A stretch of 64,000 nt of DNA from Datnioides undecimradiatus (taxonomy: Eukaryota; Chordata; Actinopteri; Lobotiformes; Datnioididae): assembly GCA_008933995.1 (NCBI GenBank), contig WARS01000134.1:1-64000 (forward strand). Reading direction: 5' to 3'. Of the stretch, positions 22,481-36,529 are shown in pieces. How positions within the stretch are numbered: position 1 is the first letter of the stretch; each line of letters opens with the position of its first letter. Position numbers and translations under genes: made by a program. The notes beneath the pieces were generated by a model. The model saw only the letters and a program-made list of their open reading frames with translations, was not told the origin of the DNA and did not search any database.

Positions 22481-23842
22481 GGGACCTCGACACAGCGGCT
22501 CTACGACCCCGATCACTAATGCACCGACCACAGGTGACGTCACAGGAACAAGATGGCGGCGCATGTATCCAGGATACTTTGACTCAATTTAATTTTAGCA
22601 CAGCTGGAGGAGGCGGGGATGTGTCGGCCATCTTTGTTGACAGTCTGAACTGAGATGAACCCTCTAAACATCAACCCTGATGCCACTGGGCTGATATTAG
22701 CATGCTAACGTTAGCATCCAAGTCACAGTGCTGCCTCTCTGATGCTTTGGCTGTAGTTAAGTTTGGAGCTGCAGCTCATTTCCGTTATTGATTAACCTGA
22801 TGGTTTTTAATTGTTAACCAATAAATCCCACATTACATTTAATGCTAGAAAAACTTAAAAATCCCAGAGTGACGTCAAATATTTTGATTTCACGGATCAA
22901 ATTTTCACTTTGTTCAGGATGCAGCCTCTTTGTTTGAACGGTTTAGATGTAAAGTAAGTGAATAACGTGCTCCTGCAGCTTTTACATCAGTGATTTAATG
23001 TGTTTCTGCTCTGATTTGAAGTAAAGGGCAGTTAAAGGCAGCAGAACGTGACCCGAGCCGGGGTCACTCTGCTTCTGTTTACATTCCTGCCCTTCACGTC
23101 AGCCGATGCCGCGGGCGTCCGGGGTCGTCCCCGAGGGGAAAGACCTCGCTCTGGTCCAGCGCTGCCGCAGAAACACGATCAGCTGCTGGTTCAACTCAAT
23201 AACGCTGTAATTGGTTTGTCGGCCGCTCGCGAAGCCCCAGAGAGCTCTGGACACACGAGAGTCGATGCAGATTGCGTGTTTGGTCCACGGCCTGATGATC
23301 GTGAACACAAACGTTTACTGCTGCAGGAGAGTTAATGCAACACTCAACAAAACAGCTTTGGAAATAAAAACAATGTGTTCAAACTTAAAAACACACATTT
23401 CTTGTTTCGTTGTGTTAGTTTTACGTCTTTAATGGGTCTGTGTCTCTGCGGTCCTCCTGTGTCTTGTCTCGGTTGTCTTCTGGTTGTTTGATGACTCATT
23501 GTGGTACCTTTGCATCTCTTTGTGTCAGCGTTGTGTGGTTCTTTAATGTCTCTCTGGCTCTTGTGTGTCTGTTTGCGGTTCTTTTGTGTCTCTGTCTGTT
23601 CATTAATCGTCCATGTTTAGGATGTTATTTGCTTTGAACTCTTTGTCTTTGCTGTAAAGCTCTTTGTAGCTTTGCTTTTGAACGATGCTGGTGCATCAGT
23701 GAAGTTATTGTGGGGTTTGTTCACGTGAACGACATTAAAAGTGTGTTTTAAAGGCCGTCATGAGCTGAATGTTACAGACGGCACACCTCTGACTGTTTTG
23801 CACTGTGCGTCATGTTTTCCAGGGGCCCTTCAGAGCGGTGCG

Positions 23843-23959
23843 ATGGAGGATGGGAAGCCCGTGTGGGCGCCACACCCGACGGACGGGTTCCAGCTGGGAA
23901 CCATCGTGGACATCGGCGCCGACAGCCTCACCATCGAGCCTCTCAAACAGAAGGGAAAG
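23843..23959 (+). CDS. myo6: myo6 coding exon 1, residues 1-39
   Basis: The exon opens at acceptor TTTCCAG/GGGCC (exon start 23823), with 20 untranslated bases before ATG at 23843. It encodes [17 protein letters not shown]... through KQKGK, the myosin VI N terminus including the start of the SH3-like N-terminal subdomain. It ends in phase 0 at GGAAAG/GTGAGC. The ATG is chosen because it gives the conserved family start [12 protein letters not shown]. The G at -3 and G at +4 make a good Kozak context. Confidence 0.95.
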
Positions 23960-26900
23960 GTGAGCCGACGGCGTGGGTCAGACGATGTTAGTGCTGAGTC
24001 AGCGATCACCGAGGGCTTTTGTCAATACTCTGTGTGTTTTTAGATAAAAGTGCATTAAAACAGGAAGTTGATCCCTCGCCACTTCAGCTTCCTGCCAAAC
24101 CTCTTTAACGACGTGCGTTTACCGACAGCGTGTTAATGATTCAAGGCGTCGCTTAATCTGATGAAGCGGCTTCGGTCCTGGAAGTCATAAAGCACCGTCC
24201 GCTCAATGACTCACCTGCACTTTACAGCCTGCAGCTCTGAGGAGCGCGCGGATTGATCAGGTGGCATCTGAAGTCAAGTGGCTCCTCGCAGCGAGACAAA
24301 CAGGCTTTTCATGTCACCCGCCCTCCTCCTCCCGCTCCTCCGTGTTCGCCGTTAATTCACTTTCCCGCGGGATGAGTTGCCGTATCGCCCTCTGCAAAGC
24401 TTTTAATGTCCCTGAGAGCCCGTCGCCGTGGTAACCCCTAAAGCTTTGTGTCTGTCCCTGTAATCTTTTTTCCCCCTACGAGGCCTCAGACACTGACCCC
24501 TTTTCTCTAAAAGGCCCCGGGCTTTAATTCTGTGCAGCGTCGGCCTGTGAAACACTCGCCGTCGATGTGAATTACGCTCTTAAATCTTATGACATGAAAA
24601 CTTTGTAACCGACCGTCTGTCCCCGGCGTTTTACAGTGATGCAGACAGTTCTGTGGTTTTTACAGCCCCCCCTGCACCTCCTGCACCTCCTGCATGTGTC
24701 CAGGAACATTTACTCCACCCGTTTACAGGACTCTGATCTTTGCTCTGTGCACAAACGGCGCTGTATAAAGTTAATTATGCAATTTAAAGGAAGACTCTGC
24801 AGTTTTTAGCATCAAACGTCCGTTGTGTGGGAGGCTCATCTCTGATTTACAACAGTGACAGTGAACTTTACGGCGCTCCAAAGTCCTGATAACTTGTGCA
24901 CGCCCGTCGGCTTTTGCACAAACTCGGTTTAAGAAGATTACAACTTGTGCACATGCAGATTAAAAAACCATTAAGTTCAGTAGGAATTTAATAAATCTGA
25001 AACTTTTCACAGCAGCATGTCAAACTGCAGTGTTTTGCTTCTTCTCTGCCATCTGAATGATCGGTGTGGACAAACTGACAAACAGCTTCTTTTGCTGCGT
25101 GCTCATCGTGTATCACTTGTTGCTGCAGTAGCGTTAACAGCTGACGGTGAACAGGAGCTGCTGCAGGAGAGGAGACGTTCAAAAAGGTTTTTGTACAGTT
25201 TTGTGTATTTAAGCTGCGACGCGTCGTCTCTGCAGCTGCTCTGAATCCAAGCTGAGCTGCCGCCTTCTGCGTGTGAAGGTGCAGGATGCAAACAGAGGTG
25301 TTTAAAGCTCAAAACATAGTTTTTTAGCAGAATATTCCTTCTTAGACTGAACACAGTAAAGACAGAAGAGGCGCACAATAGAAAATGAATAGTAGATGTG
25401 AATTCTGGCTCACGGTTCTGACCTGCAGACCAGGTTTTTGTGCATAAATGTGACTTTAAGTGCTTTAAGTCTGGATCCTGGACATGTGTTCTGGTCTGTT
25501 CTGAGCTGAAAATGCTGCTAATGAAAGTTTCACTGATCTTTATGCTGACAGCCGTTATGTTGGTCTGTGTGAGAAACAAACCAACCAAGGCCCCGACTTT
25601 AACTGCCTTAAGTGTTTTATAGCTGGTGTGTAGAAGCCAGTGCAAACCCTGCATTGCAACATTTCCTGTGAGGCTCAGTTCAGGGCAAAAACACCCTTTT
25701 GACTTGCTGAAGGAGCCTGAGATCTGTGTCAGGTTGATGAGGAGGAGAACAGTATTTCTGCACTGTACAAACTCCTCAGATCTGCTCTCAGAGCAGTTTC
25801 CGGGCTGCAGCTCAGGCCTGTGACAGTCAGAACAATGTGCGGTCTGTCCTGCTGCAGCCAGTTTGTGCCAGTGTGTGACGACGAGTTCACTCGCTGGCAG
25901 ACCTCCTGCGATGGACGTCAGGAGAGGGACGGAGAGCGTGACGCCCCCGTCATAGTGTCGGGCCACAATGGCCGCCTCTTTGTTCTTTTAGTGTCTGTGA
26001 AGTCCACAGTTCGATCGGCCTCAGTGTCTGTGATGGAGAGAAATCATAAAACACAATATACATTTGTTTGGTGGACATTTATTGTGGGATGCTAGTGCTA
26101 CATAGCATATAGCACAATTAATACTGTTAGCTTGTTCAGCTAATAGCATTGTGTTAGTCATTGCACTCTCTCTTAGAGTACACTAAGTCAGTAACAACTT
26201 CTGTGCATGCTAGCGTCTTCATCCTAGCAGCGACCAAGGGGCTAGAGCCAGGTGGCGGTTAGCTTAGCTTAGCATAATGGCTGAAATCTGGGGGAAATGG
26301 CTAGTCTTGCTCTGTTGGGAGTTTAAAAATTCCCCTTTCAATATGTGACACATGAGGGGGGAGCTACGTGACCAATCCGTGCAAAGAAATGCAGAAATCT
26401 TGTCGAAAGTGATTATAAGCTGCGTTCATGTTGACTGAACAGGGTCGTAGCTGGATGTGAACAACAGATCGTCACTGATTTCACTTCTGCAGCTCTTTGT
26501 CGTCAATGCATGCCTGCAGGAGATCCTGCAGATCCGGCCACGTGTTTAAAATCCTCCGAGTCACTGAATTCCATTAAAATAAAGGTTGTAATTGAAGAAA
26601 ATACATTTTAGAGCACATCAGCTGCATAGATGTCAATAGATTTCATTAATATAAAGCATAATCTGCATCTAAGTCTAAAACCAGATGATACCAGTCACCT
26701 GGAGTCAGACTGTATCATCTGTCTGTCTCTCCAGCAGTGATGGACGGGGGAACAGTTTTTAGCTCCTTCTCCCAGATTATTGGCGTCACCTCCACCTCCA
26801 CCTCCACCTCCTCTCTTTCTCGCCCCTCTTCCCTCCTCTCCGTTCTCCTCACGCGGTGCAGCGATGTGGACTCGCTCCAGTTTGGGCTGAGAATGTGGAA

Positions 26901-28146
26901 CATGCCACCGCTGGAAAGAATGAATCGACTGTACGTCACCTCGGCGCTCTGAGGGCCGCCAGCGCCTCCTGCTCTAACAGGGCGGATTAACTGGCTGCAG
27001 AGCGAAGCTGCAGGAGCTGGCAGCGGCCGGCCTGCAGATCACAGACCCCCCCGTCCAAAACACTGAGGTCACATGTTCCCATAAAACCCGCTGTATTACC
27101 TCAACGTGGTCGACTTTAGCTGCAAAGACGTGTGTGTGTGGGGGGGGATAAAGGAGGAAAAAACAAACAAAACAACAACAAATAAACCCAAAACTAAACA
27201 AAATGACAGCGTCAGGTCACCGTGGTAACAAGTGGAGGGAAAACACATTGTCTGAGGTTTCATTAAGAAAGAAATGGGCCATTCAACAACATGTGAGGGG
27301 TAAGGTTAAACAGCATGGGATGATCAGTCATACATGTTTTCTTCTCATCACCTCACTTTGCAACGTTTCACTGACAACAGTTCAGTGCTTCTGGGCTGCT
27401 CTTTGCAAAGTGTAACATAAACCTGAGTTTACGTGCATGTGTTTCCAGCTGTGTGTTCCCTGAGCTTCCCGCTCCTCCTGCCTGCATATACATGGCCCAG
27501 CTATGCTGTCACTCATCTGAGCAACAGGGAACCAGTAACTTTGCTCAGTGCAGCTTCTTTTATTGGGACTCATCGATCAGTGTTTGCAATACAATGCATT
27601 CAGTTTTATTAATTTATCATATGTTTTCAAGTGTAGAGTAGCTTAAAATGGAGACAGTCTGTCAAAACTGCACTTCAGCACAGCTGTGAGAGAGGAATCT
27701 AGTCTGAACCCGAAGCTGAGACTCTGCTCAGACTCCATAAAACCATCTGAACGGTTTCCAAACCAGGTACTTGTGTCATCGTATGAATGTTTTTATGATG
27801 CGTTTGACCCCCTGTGGATTCGATCGGACGGTTAATAATGCAGAGCTGTGTCTCTGTCTGCCTGTGGAGCCGATGACTGGTTGGCTGGATCCTGTTACCG
27901 GCTGCCCCCAAATTATTCATCAGGCCTTGAGCCGGAGCTGCTGCTGCAGTCGTGTCTCTGATCCAAGTTTTACTGACAGAACAGAACAAAACAGATTAAT
28001 AAAGATGCAAAGAAACAAAGATAAAACCAATAAACAGGAGTAATGCATAAACAGACCAGTTGTTGTTGTTGTTTTATTATTCTCATCATCGGTGATTCAC
28101 ACTTGTTGCTTTCACTTAATTAATCAAACTTCCCTTTTCTTTGCAG
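23960..28146 (+). other. myo6: myo6 intron after coding exon 1
   Basis: A 4.2-kb intron with donor GTGAGC and acceptor CTTTGCAG. It contains an unusually long antisense open frame (25103-25966, minus) with no recognised domain, a GTTAGCTTAGCTTAGCATAA dispersed repeat near 26258, a short G-run near 27140, and otherwise unique sequence. Confidence 0.85.
26250..26290. repeat. Dispersed GTTAGCTTAGCTTAGC repeat, copy 1
   Basis: GGTTAGCTTAGCTTAGCATAA here recurs in similar form at about 38319 (GGTTAGCCTAGCTTAGCACAAAGACTGG) and 55059. It is a short interspersed fish repeat. The family is not identified. Confidence 0.6.
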
Positions 28147-28216
28147 ACATTTTTGGCTGCTGTAAACCAGGTCTTCCCTGCAGAGGACGACGTCAACAAA
28201 CATGTGGAGGACAACT
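28147..28216 (+). CDS. myo6: myo6 coding exon 2, residues 40-63 (first base)
   Basis: It encodes TFLAAVNQVFPAEDDVNK followed by HVEDN, plus the first base of a cysteine codon. The donor is placed at AACT/GTAGGT (28217). This reconstitutes TGT (Cys63) with exon 3 and keeps the family sequence DNCSLMYLNEA. The alternative donor four bases downstream (TAG/GTTTCC) would shift the frame and was rejected. This part lies in the motor's N-terminal subdomain. Confidence 0.93.
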
Positions 28217-28500
28217 GTAGGTTTCCTTTACCCTTTGAATTAAAACATTTGTGTCCTGCTGAGTGGATTTTTCCTGTTGTCAGTACAAATCTGACGGTTA
28301 CGGTCACTTATAAATAATTATAAATATAAGTATTCAATGTGTTTGTCGAGCAGAAACAATCTTTAACATGTATGTTTACTGAACGAGGAAACAGATTTGG
28401 TCTCTCCACCTCCTTTTTTAATCCACAGTATACGTTCGCCTCGTCTTAATATTTAAAACTAATTTAAACAAATGTCTGATTCTTGTCTATTTGACAAGTG

Positions 28501-29000
28501 GCAGGAGCAACATTAGCATTAGCAGCAGTAGCAGTAACAGCAGCATTAGCATTAGCAGTAGTAATAGTCATAACAGCCTTAGCAGTAGTAACAGTCATAG
28601 CAGCATTAGCATTAGCAGCAGTAACAGTAATAGCAGCATTAGCCGTAGTTACAGTAAAAGCGGCATTAGCAGTAGTAGCAGTAACACAGCAGCATTAGCG
28701 GTAGTAGCGGTAACAGCAGCATTAGCATTGGCAGCAGTAACAGTAATAGCAGCATTAGCAGTAGTTACAGTAAAAGCGGCATTAGCATTAGCAGTAGTAG
28801 CAGTAACACAGCAGCATTAGCGGTAGTAGCAGTAACACAGCAGCATTAGCATTGGCAGTAGTAAGAGTAACAGCAACAGCAGCATTAGCTGTAGTAGTAG
28901 TAATAGCAGCATTAGCAGTAGTAGCAGTAACACAGCAGCATTAGCATTAGCTGTAGCAGTAGTAATGGCAGCATTAGCAGTAGCAGTTGTATCAACAGTA
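28501..29000. repeat. Imperfect triplet array (AGC/AGT/ATT), block 1
   Basis: About 500 bp built from AGCAGTAGC, AACAGT, AGCATTAGC and similar 3- and 6-base words in loose order. Because the period is three and few words contain stops, both strands stay open in several frames and give Ser/Asn/Ile- or Ala/Val/Leu-rich chance reading frames. No coding role is suggested. Confidence 0.9.
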
Positions 29001-29136
29001 GTTTCTGGTGTTACTTCCGTTGTTAGCTGATGAATATCCTGACAGCGTCACCACAGCTCCACAGGTCTTTAATTAGTCATTTATTGCTCTGTGTTAGTAT
29101 GAGACATGCTGCTGATTGATTGATTGATTGATAGTT

Positions 29137-29238
29137 GCAACATTAGCAGCAGAAGTAGCTGTAGTAGTAGCAACATTAGCGTTAGCAGCATTAGCACTTG
29201 CAGCATTAGCATTAGCAGCATTAGCATTAGCAGCATTG
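29137..29238. repeat. Imperfect triplet array, block 2
   Basis: The same words as block 1 (CATTAGCAGCATTAGC and AGTAGTAGC) over about 100 bp. A TGAT tetramer run (about 29114-29131) and 100 bp of unique sequence separate it from block 1. Confidence 0.85.
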
Positions 29239-29283
29239 CTCCTCTTGATTGCTCCAGTGACTCTCTGTTCTCGTGTCTCTCAG

Positions 29284-29357
29284 GTTCTCTGATGTACTTG
29301 AATGAAGCGACTCTGCTCAACAACGTTCGTGTGAGATACAGCAAAGACAAAATTTAT
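29284..29357 (+). CDS. myo6: myo6 coding exon 3, residues 63-87
   Basis: Its first two bases complete Cys63. It then encodes SLMYLNEATLLNNVRVRYSK and DKIY, the conserved start of the myosin head core (LNEATLL...RY). It ends in phase 0 at TTTAT/GTAAGT. This segment leads to the IYTF(Y)[11 protein letters not shown] stretch split between exons 3 and 4. Confidence 0.95.
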
Positions 29358-29685
29358 GTAAGTGACGACGCGACGAAGTGAAGCTAATTATTGTTTTATG
29401 TCTTTAACAGTGTTTCCACTTCTCTGAAACTCAGTGATATCACATCTTTGACCCGGGCAGTCAGCATCTGTACTTAAATGAGAGAAAGAAGCTGCTAATA
29501 GTTAATGTTAGAAAATAAATGAAGAGATCAATAAAATGTATTAAATATAGTTTGTATATTAAATTTAAATCAGTGCGCAGTAAATCAGACGATCAGTGAC
29601 CCAGACTAAGATGGCTGACGGCTGACTGAACATCCAACTGAACCTGCTGCTGTATCAGGCAAAATATGTGTTTTAACCTGCCTGA

Positions 29686-29722
<37 letters not shown>

Positions 29723-30523
29723 ACTTACATGCACTCTGGCTTCATGCACTCTCACTTGCAGCCACACGTCTCACTCTTCCACATGCCTCAGGCAGCGATA
29801 ACAGTGTCTAATCATTTGGACAGCGATGCAGCGTGATGCAGCTCGTGTTGTTTCGTAGAAATGATGAATTAATTTGACGTAAAATAAAAATGAACTCATG
29901 TTGAAATCGTGTTTGCAGGTAAACACACATTCACACACCTTTTATCCACACACCTGTGATTGTACCTGTGATGTTTGAGCTTTCTCGTGCTGTGTAGCTA
30001 CACAAAATGGTCTTCACAGAGACAGGAACTCAGGACCGCACATGAACTGACGTGCGGTTCTTCACCCTCTGCTGTGATTGGTCAGCTGCCGGCTGTCACT
30101 CAGTCTCCTGCTGACATCTAGTGGCTGCAGCAGGGACTGCAGGGACATCTTTATGTCGTATTAGTTGATATTTTCAGGTCTCATTCAGATCATTTTAACT
30201 TATTTTGCAGAAGTAATGACTGTGAAACCTGTGAAACGCAGTGATCAATAAAACAACAGTTTACTGTTCCATATTATTATAATGTGAGGATATTAATTAA
30301 AGAAGGTTTTGTTTTTATGCGTTTTTAAACACAAAGAGCTTGAAATTGTAAAATCCTCCAGTCCAATCCTCCAAAAATGTTCATTTCCACTTTGAAGTGA
30401 TATAAAATGAAATGTAAAAAGTTAAATTAGGCTAAAGAAGACAAAGCAAAGACAAAAATAATCGCTACAATGTAAAATAATGATAATACTGGGCATTTTC
30501 TTCTTCTGCTCCTTCTAATCCAG
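29358..30523 (+). other. myo6: myo6 intron 3 (coding)
   Basis: A 1.17-kb intron with a (CA)n microsatellite at 29687-29719 and no other recognised feature. The acceptor is TCTAATCCAG. Confidence 0.9.
29687..29719. repeat. (CA)n microsatellite
   Basis: About sixteen uninterrupted AC units in intron 3. Confidence 0.95.
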
Positions 30524-30653
30524 ACGTTTGTAGCTAACATCCTGATCGCAGTCAACCCGTACTATGACATCCCAAAGCTTTACTCGGCGGAGACCATCAA
30601 GCAGTACCGGGGCCGGTCCCTGGGCACGCTGCCGCCGCACGTCTACGCCATCG
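30524..30653 (+). CDS. myo6: myo6 coding exon 4, residues 88-131 (first base)
   Basis: It encodes [20 protein letters not shown], then [14 protein letters not shown] and TLPPHVYAI, plus the first base of Ala131. [10 protein letters not shown] and PPHVYAIAD are general myosin head motifs; the PHVYAIAD region contacts the nucleotide. Phase 1 ends at CATCG/GTGAGT. Confidence 0.96.
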
Positions 30654-32127
<1,474 letters not shown>

Positions 32128-32183
32128 ATACTTGACCACCTCGTATGGAACGGGCCAGGACATCGATGAGAGAATAGTCGAAG
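32128..32183 (+). CDS. myo6: myo6 coding exon 6, residues 166-185 (first base)
   Basis: A 56-base exon encoding YLTTSYGTGQDIDERIVE between split codons for Arg166 and Ala185. It corresponds to loop 1, the surface loop near the nucleotide pocket that tunes ADP release in myosins. Its length and sequence match the family. Confidence 0.94.
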
Positions 32184-33251
<1,068 letters not shown>

Positions 33252-33416
33252 AATGCCGTCGTGGGCGGCTTCGTGTCGCACTACCTGCTGGAGAAGTCGA
33301 GGATCTGCAGACAGAGCCCCGAGGAGCGGAACTACCACATCTTCTACCGCCTGTGCGCCGGAGCGCCCGAGGACATCAGGCAGAAGTTCCACCTCAGCTC
33401 CCCGGACACGTTCAGG
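33252..33416 (+). CDS. myo6: myo6 coding exon 8, residues 218-272
   Basis: A 55-codon exon beginning [20 protein letters not shown] and containing [20 protein letters not shown] and [14 protein letters not shown] and ERNYHIFY are conserved myosin upper 50-kDa motifs. Both ends are phase 0 (acceptor GGTCAG, donor GTACGT). Confidence 0.97.
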
Positions 33417-33478
33417 GTACGTCTCTTCAGTCCGACCTGCGGGTTTGGAGTCTAACCTGATGGAAAGATGCTGTCCAG

Positions 33479-33499
33479 CACACACACACACACACACAC
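33479..33499. repeat. (CA)n microsatellite
   Basis: About ten CA units, 63 bp downstream of exon 8. Confidence 0.9.
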
Positions 33500-34502
33500 C
33501 ACACTGCTGCACCAACCGTGGATTCATCCGCTGCTGAAAGTAGTCCCCAACACGTGCACTTTAGTAAAAACCACAGTGAGCAGCAGTTTGTCGTTTAAAA
33601 TAAGATTAAAACTGAACATTTGGGGCTTTTTATGAGATTTGTTAAACCTTCAGATGTAGTTTAATAATGAACTTATTAGGAAATGCTTTAACCCTGCAGA
33701 AAGCAGATTAAATATATGTATTTGAGGTTATCTCTTTGTTTCTTTGAAAAACAGCGAGCAGCTGTTTAAAACAATAATATTAATAATAACATTATGCCTG
33801 TATGTCAGCGCGTCTCAGCAGGTGTTTCCTGTGGACGCTGTGCAGACGTGTGCTGAGACATTCAGCTGAAGTGATGTTAGCAAACTGAACGTGAGCGTTT
33901 GAGTCTAATTGACGGCGAGCAGATGTTCAGCAGCATCTGCGCGACACGGTTGTGTCTCAGCGCGCGTGTTTGATCGGAGATGTGATGTCACGCAGCTCGT
34001 CTGGCTCGATTACAGGAACACGATCGGGCTGCGTGCAGTGAACGCAGCGTCAGCGACTGACAGAGATTAATGCGAATGTGCAGGAGGCAGGAACAGTTCT
34101 CTGATAAATTCATATTGAAAACATTCAGATTTCCTGTTTTCTATAAACAATTCTCATCATTTTAACGACAGTGGTTTGACCTTTGACCTCCTGTCACGTA
34201 AACTGCGTCTCTGTGTTTTAATAACTGGTTTTATGACGTGAAACACTGACTTCTAATCAGCAAACAGTTGCCCTGAAAAGAGAATTCAGCTGTTTATTTG
34301 GAGCCTCGGTGACGGGAGAGTGACACTCGCACCAAACGCTTTAAAATCAGTGTTTTAATTTAATTTAGTTCTTCGCTGCAGCAAAGACGAACTGTCCTCA
34401 GTCTGAGCTTCAGCCGCAACTGAATCAAAGTGTTTTCAGAGTGAGAGCTCGCTGCAGCTTCTCCTGCACTCCTAAAACGACCTGAGGTAGCATGAATGCA
34501 TT

Positions 34503-34554
34503 CAAGACCTGATCCAAGACCTGATCCAAGACCTGATCCAAGACCTGATCCAAA
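34503..34554. repeat. 12-bp tandem repeat CAAGACCTGATC x4
   Basis: Four exact copies of CAAGACCTGATC and a partial fifth. As the unit is a multiple of three, a Gly-Ser/Ile-Arg-Ser chance reading frame runs on the minus strand. Confidence 0.92.
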
Positions 34555-35199
34555 AGGAGCCAGAGGACGGTGAGAACTGGTCCCAAATGTTGTGTCGGTG
34601 ATGGACACCAGGGGGCAGCTCTGAGCCACCAACCAGCCCGCCTCCCTTTGGCGTCAGCTCTTCATTAAAGCTGGAGCCCATCTGGCCGCCGTTCCTCACT
34701 CTGCGCAGGATCAAATGGTCGTTTTCTCCGTCAGGTTTGTTTCCCCCATTAAACATAAAGCGTTCACCTCCACTCCCAAACAGAGAAATCTGCAGTAATG
34801 GCTGCCGTAATGGCCAAGTAATGCACAGATAATGATGTCGCCCGGGCAACACGGAGGTATCGATCTTCGGCCGCGTCGCAGCTCGAATGTTTCATCCGTT
34901 GAAACTTTGAGAGGAAACAGCACTTTTTAGATTTAAACGTGCAGAAATCTGTGAAAACCGAACCTTTTCTTCGAAGTCACAGCTTAAACACTGAAGATTC
35001 GCCACAGGGTGACGTCACAGAGATGTAAATACGTGTTTAGATCAGTGCACAAGGAAAACACATGAAATTAAACATGAAATGAATTGTGATAAACTAAAGA
35101 AAAGCAGAAAACTGATGATTCCACTCGTAAATCTGTTAAATCTAAACACATAAACGTAAAAACCTGGTCAATCCATGCAGCTGCAGATCAGCGACCCTG

Positions 35200-35238
35200 T
35201 GAGCTTAAATCGCTGTTTTTATCAGTGGAGTCTGGTGC
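35200..35238. mobile_element. Lone right end of the inverted-repeat element
   Basis: GAGCTTAAATCGCTGTTTTT followed by ATCAGTGGAGTCTGGTG matches the end shared by copies 1 and 2 (GCTGTTTTTGTCAATGGAGT...). The rest of the element is absent or unrecognisable. Confidence 0.5.
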
Positions 35239-36233
35239 ACGGAGAGCACGGACGGATATAACGCTTCAGCTTCCTGTCTGAAAGGCCTCTCTGATGTTTT
35301 CAGGCGCCTGAAATCAGACTCTTTGAATCCCACTCCTGTGTTCTTGCTGTTACACACACAACCCAACCTAAACCGACCTGAACTGACCTGATTTTAATGG
35401 AAACATATACATTAGTTAAGCTTTGACCTCCTCAGTGGGCGCTGAAGCTCTGCACATGACAAATGAAGGTATTTCTGAATATAAAGATAAACTATCGGGC
35501 ATGAAGTGACTGTAAGTTCCTAAAGATGAACACTAGACACAATAATGTTCATATATTCAGCATCAGTGGAAGAAAAGGTCAAATAAAATATAACAAAAAG
35601 CAAAAAAGCACAGGTTCTTCCTTTGTTTCCTTTGGCCTTCACCTTAAAATCGGATCCTGAGCGGGCGCCGTTCCTCAGAAAACAGCTGAGTCATCCTCCG
35701 CCGCTGACGGAGGACACAGAAATGGGTTTTTTTAAACACAGTCATCCTTTTATTGGCAGCGTCTCAACTCAATCGCCTATTCTCACCTGCGTCATTCTGG
35801 GGTCTTAAAGTGCCGACGCTCGCTCGCCGGTCTCCGCCAGTGTCCCCCTGCAACTTATTACACCTCCCGCGGTCCGTTCAGCAGCTCCTAATGGCTTCAT
35901 ATATCTACAGCCCTCCCTCCGCTGCCGGGGGAGTAAAAAAGAAAAGATTTACCGAGTTGTCTCGTAGCAGCAGTCGAGGAACGAGCTCTGCAGCCGCGAT
36001 GAGCTCCTTCAGGTTGGATTGTAGGCCACAGGGAGGGATGAGGTGCGTTCAGGTGCACGCTGGGTTGTTCAAGATGTTTTCTGAAAACCGTCTTTGGTGT
36101 AAAAGGACTCGGAGAGTGGAGATAAGACCTGAAAGAGCTCAAACACCTGGAGATGTGAGTGGAGGTGTGTGTGTATCTGCAGCGGTGGAGGAAGCTCTCG
36201 GGAGTTTGCAGGAGCAGAAGTGTAAAATATAAC

Positions 36234-36500
36234 AGTGTGAAAGAAAAGTGAAGGTAGGACGGACACGAGGAGAGAGGAGAGGAGAGATGAGGTGGAAGGA
36301 AAGGAGGAAAAGGTGGGAAAAGAAGGGACGGAATGAAGGAAATAAGGTGGTATAGAAGGAGACAAAGAAAGAAGGAAGGAAACAAAGGACAAATAAAAAT
36401 AATAAGGCAGGTGAGTGTAAACATGGAACGATGGAAGCAATAAAGGAAGAAATTAGGCGTGAAATATAAAACATGATGAATAAAGGCACGAAAGAAGGAA
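36234..36500. repeat. Purine-rich (GGAA/GAAA) low-complexity tract
   Basis: About 270 bp of nearly pure purine on the + strand (GAGAGGAGAGGAGAG, GAAGGAAGGAAAC). The minus strand is therefore pyrimidine-rich and gives overlapping Ser/Phe/Leu-rich chance frames in all three phases. A second, weaker tract occupies about 37080-37370. Confidence 0.85.
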
Positions 36501-36529
36501 GGAAGCATAGTTGTTTCTGTATTTAAACA

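Larger units (their letters stand above)
7919..23822 (+). other. myo6: Putative intron 1 of myo6 (5'UTR intron)
   Basis: If the first exon is right, this is a 15.9-kb intron. It holds several microsatellites and minisatellites, one inverted-repeat mobile element (16497-16749), a V-SINE (about 21074-21250) and much unique sequence with no coding signal. Long first introns often carry enhancers. The acceptor TGTTTTCCAG at 23813-23822 is clear. Confidence 0.45.
28217..29283 (+). other. myo6: myo6 intron 2 (coding), with triplet arrays
   Basis: A 1.07-kb intron. More than half of it consists of two triplet-periodic arrays (28501-29000 and 29137-29238). The second ends only 45 bp before exon 3. 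The acceptor is TGTCTCTCAG. Confidence 0.9.

Noticed and set aside
28217-28220. Alternative exon 2 donor four bases downstream (TAG/GTTTCC)
   Set aside because: It would shift the frame into exon 3 and lose the conserved Cys63-Ser64-Leu65 joint. GTAGGT at 28217 restores both.
28491-29350. Ser/Asn-rich, Ala/Val-rich and Leu/Met-rich frames on both strands
   Set aside because: They are products of the triplet-periodic arrays in intron 2, between two firm myo6 exons.
35897-36508. 203-codon minus-strand frame and overlapping frames rich in Ser, Phe and Leu
   Set aside because: All three phases are open because the + strand is a purine-rich low-complexity tract.
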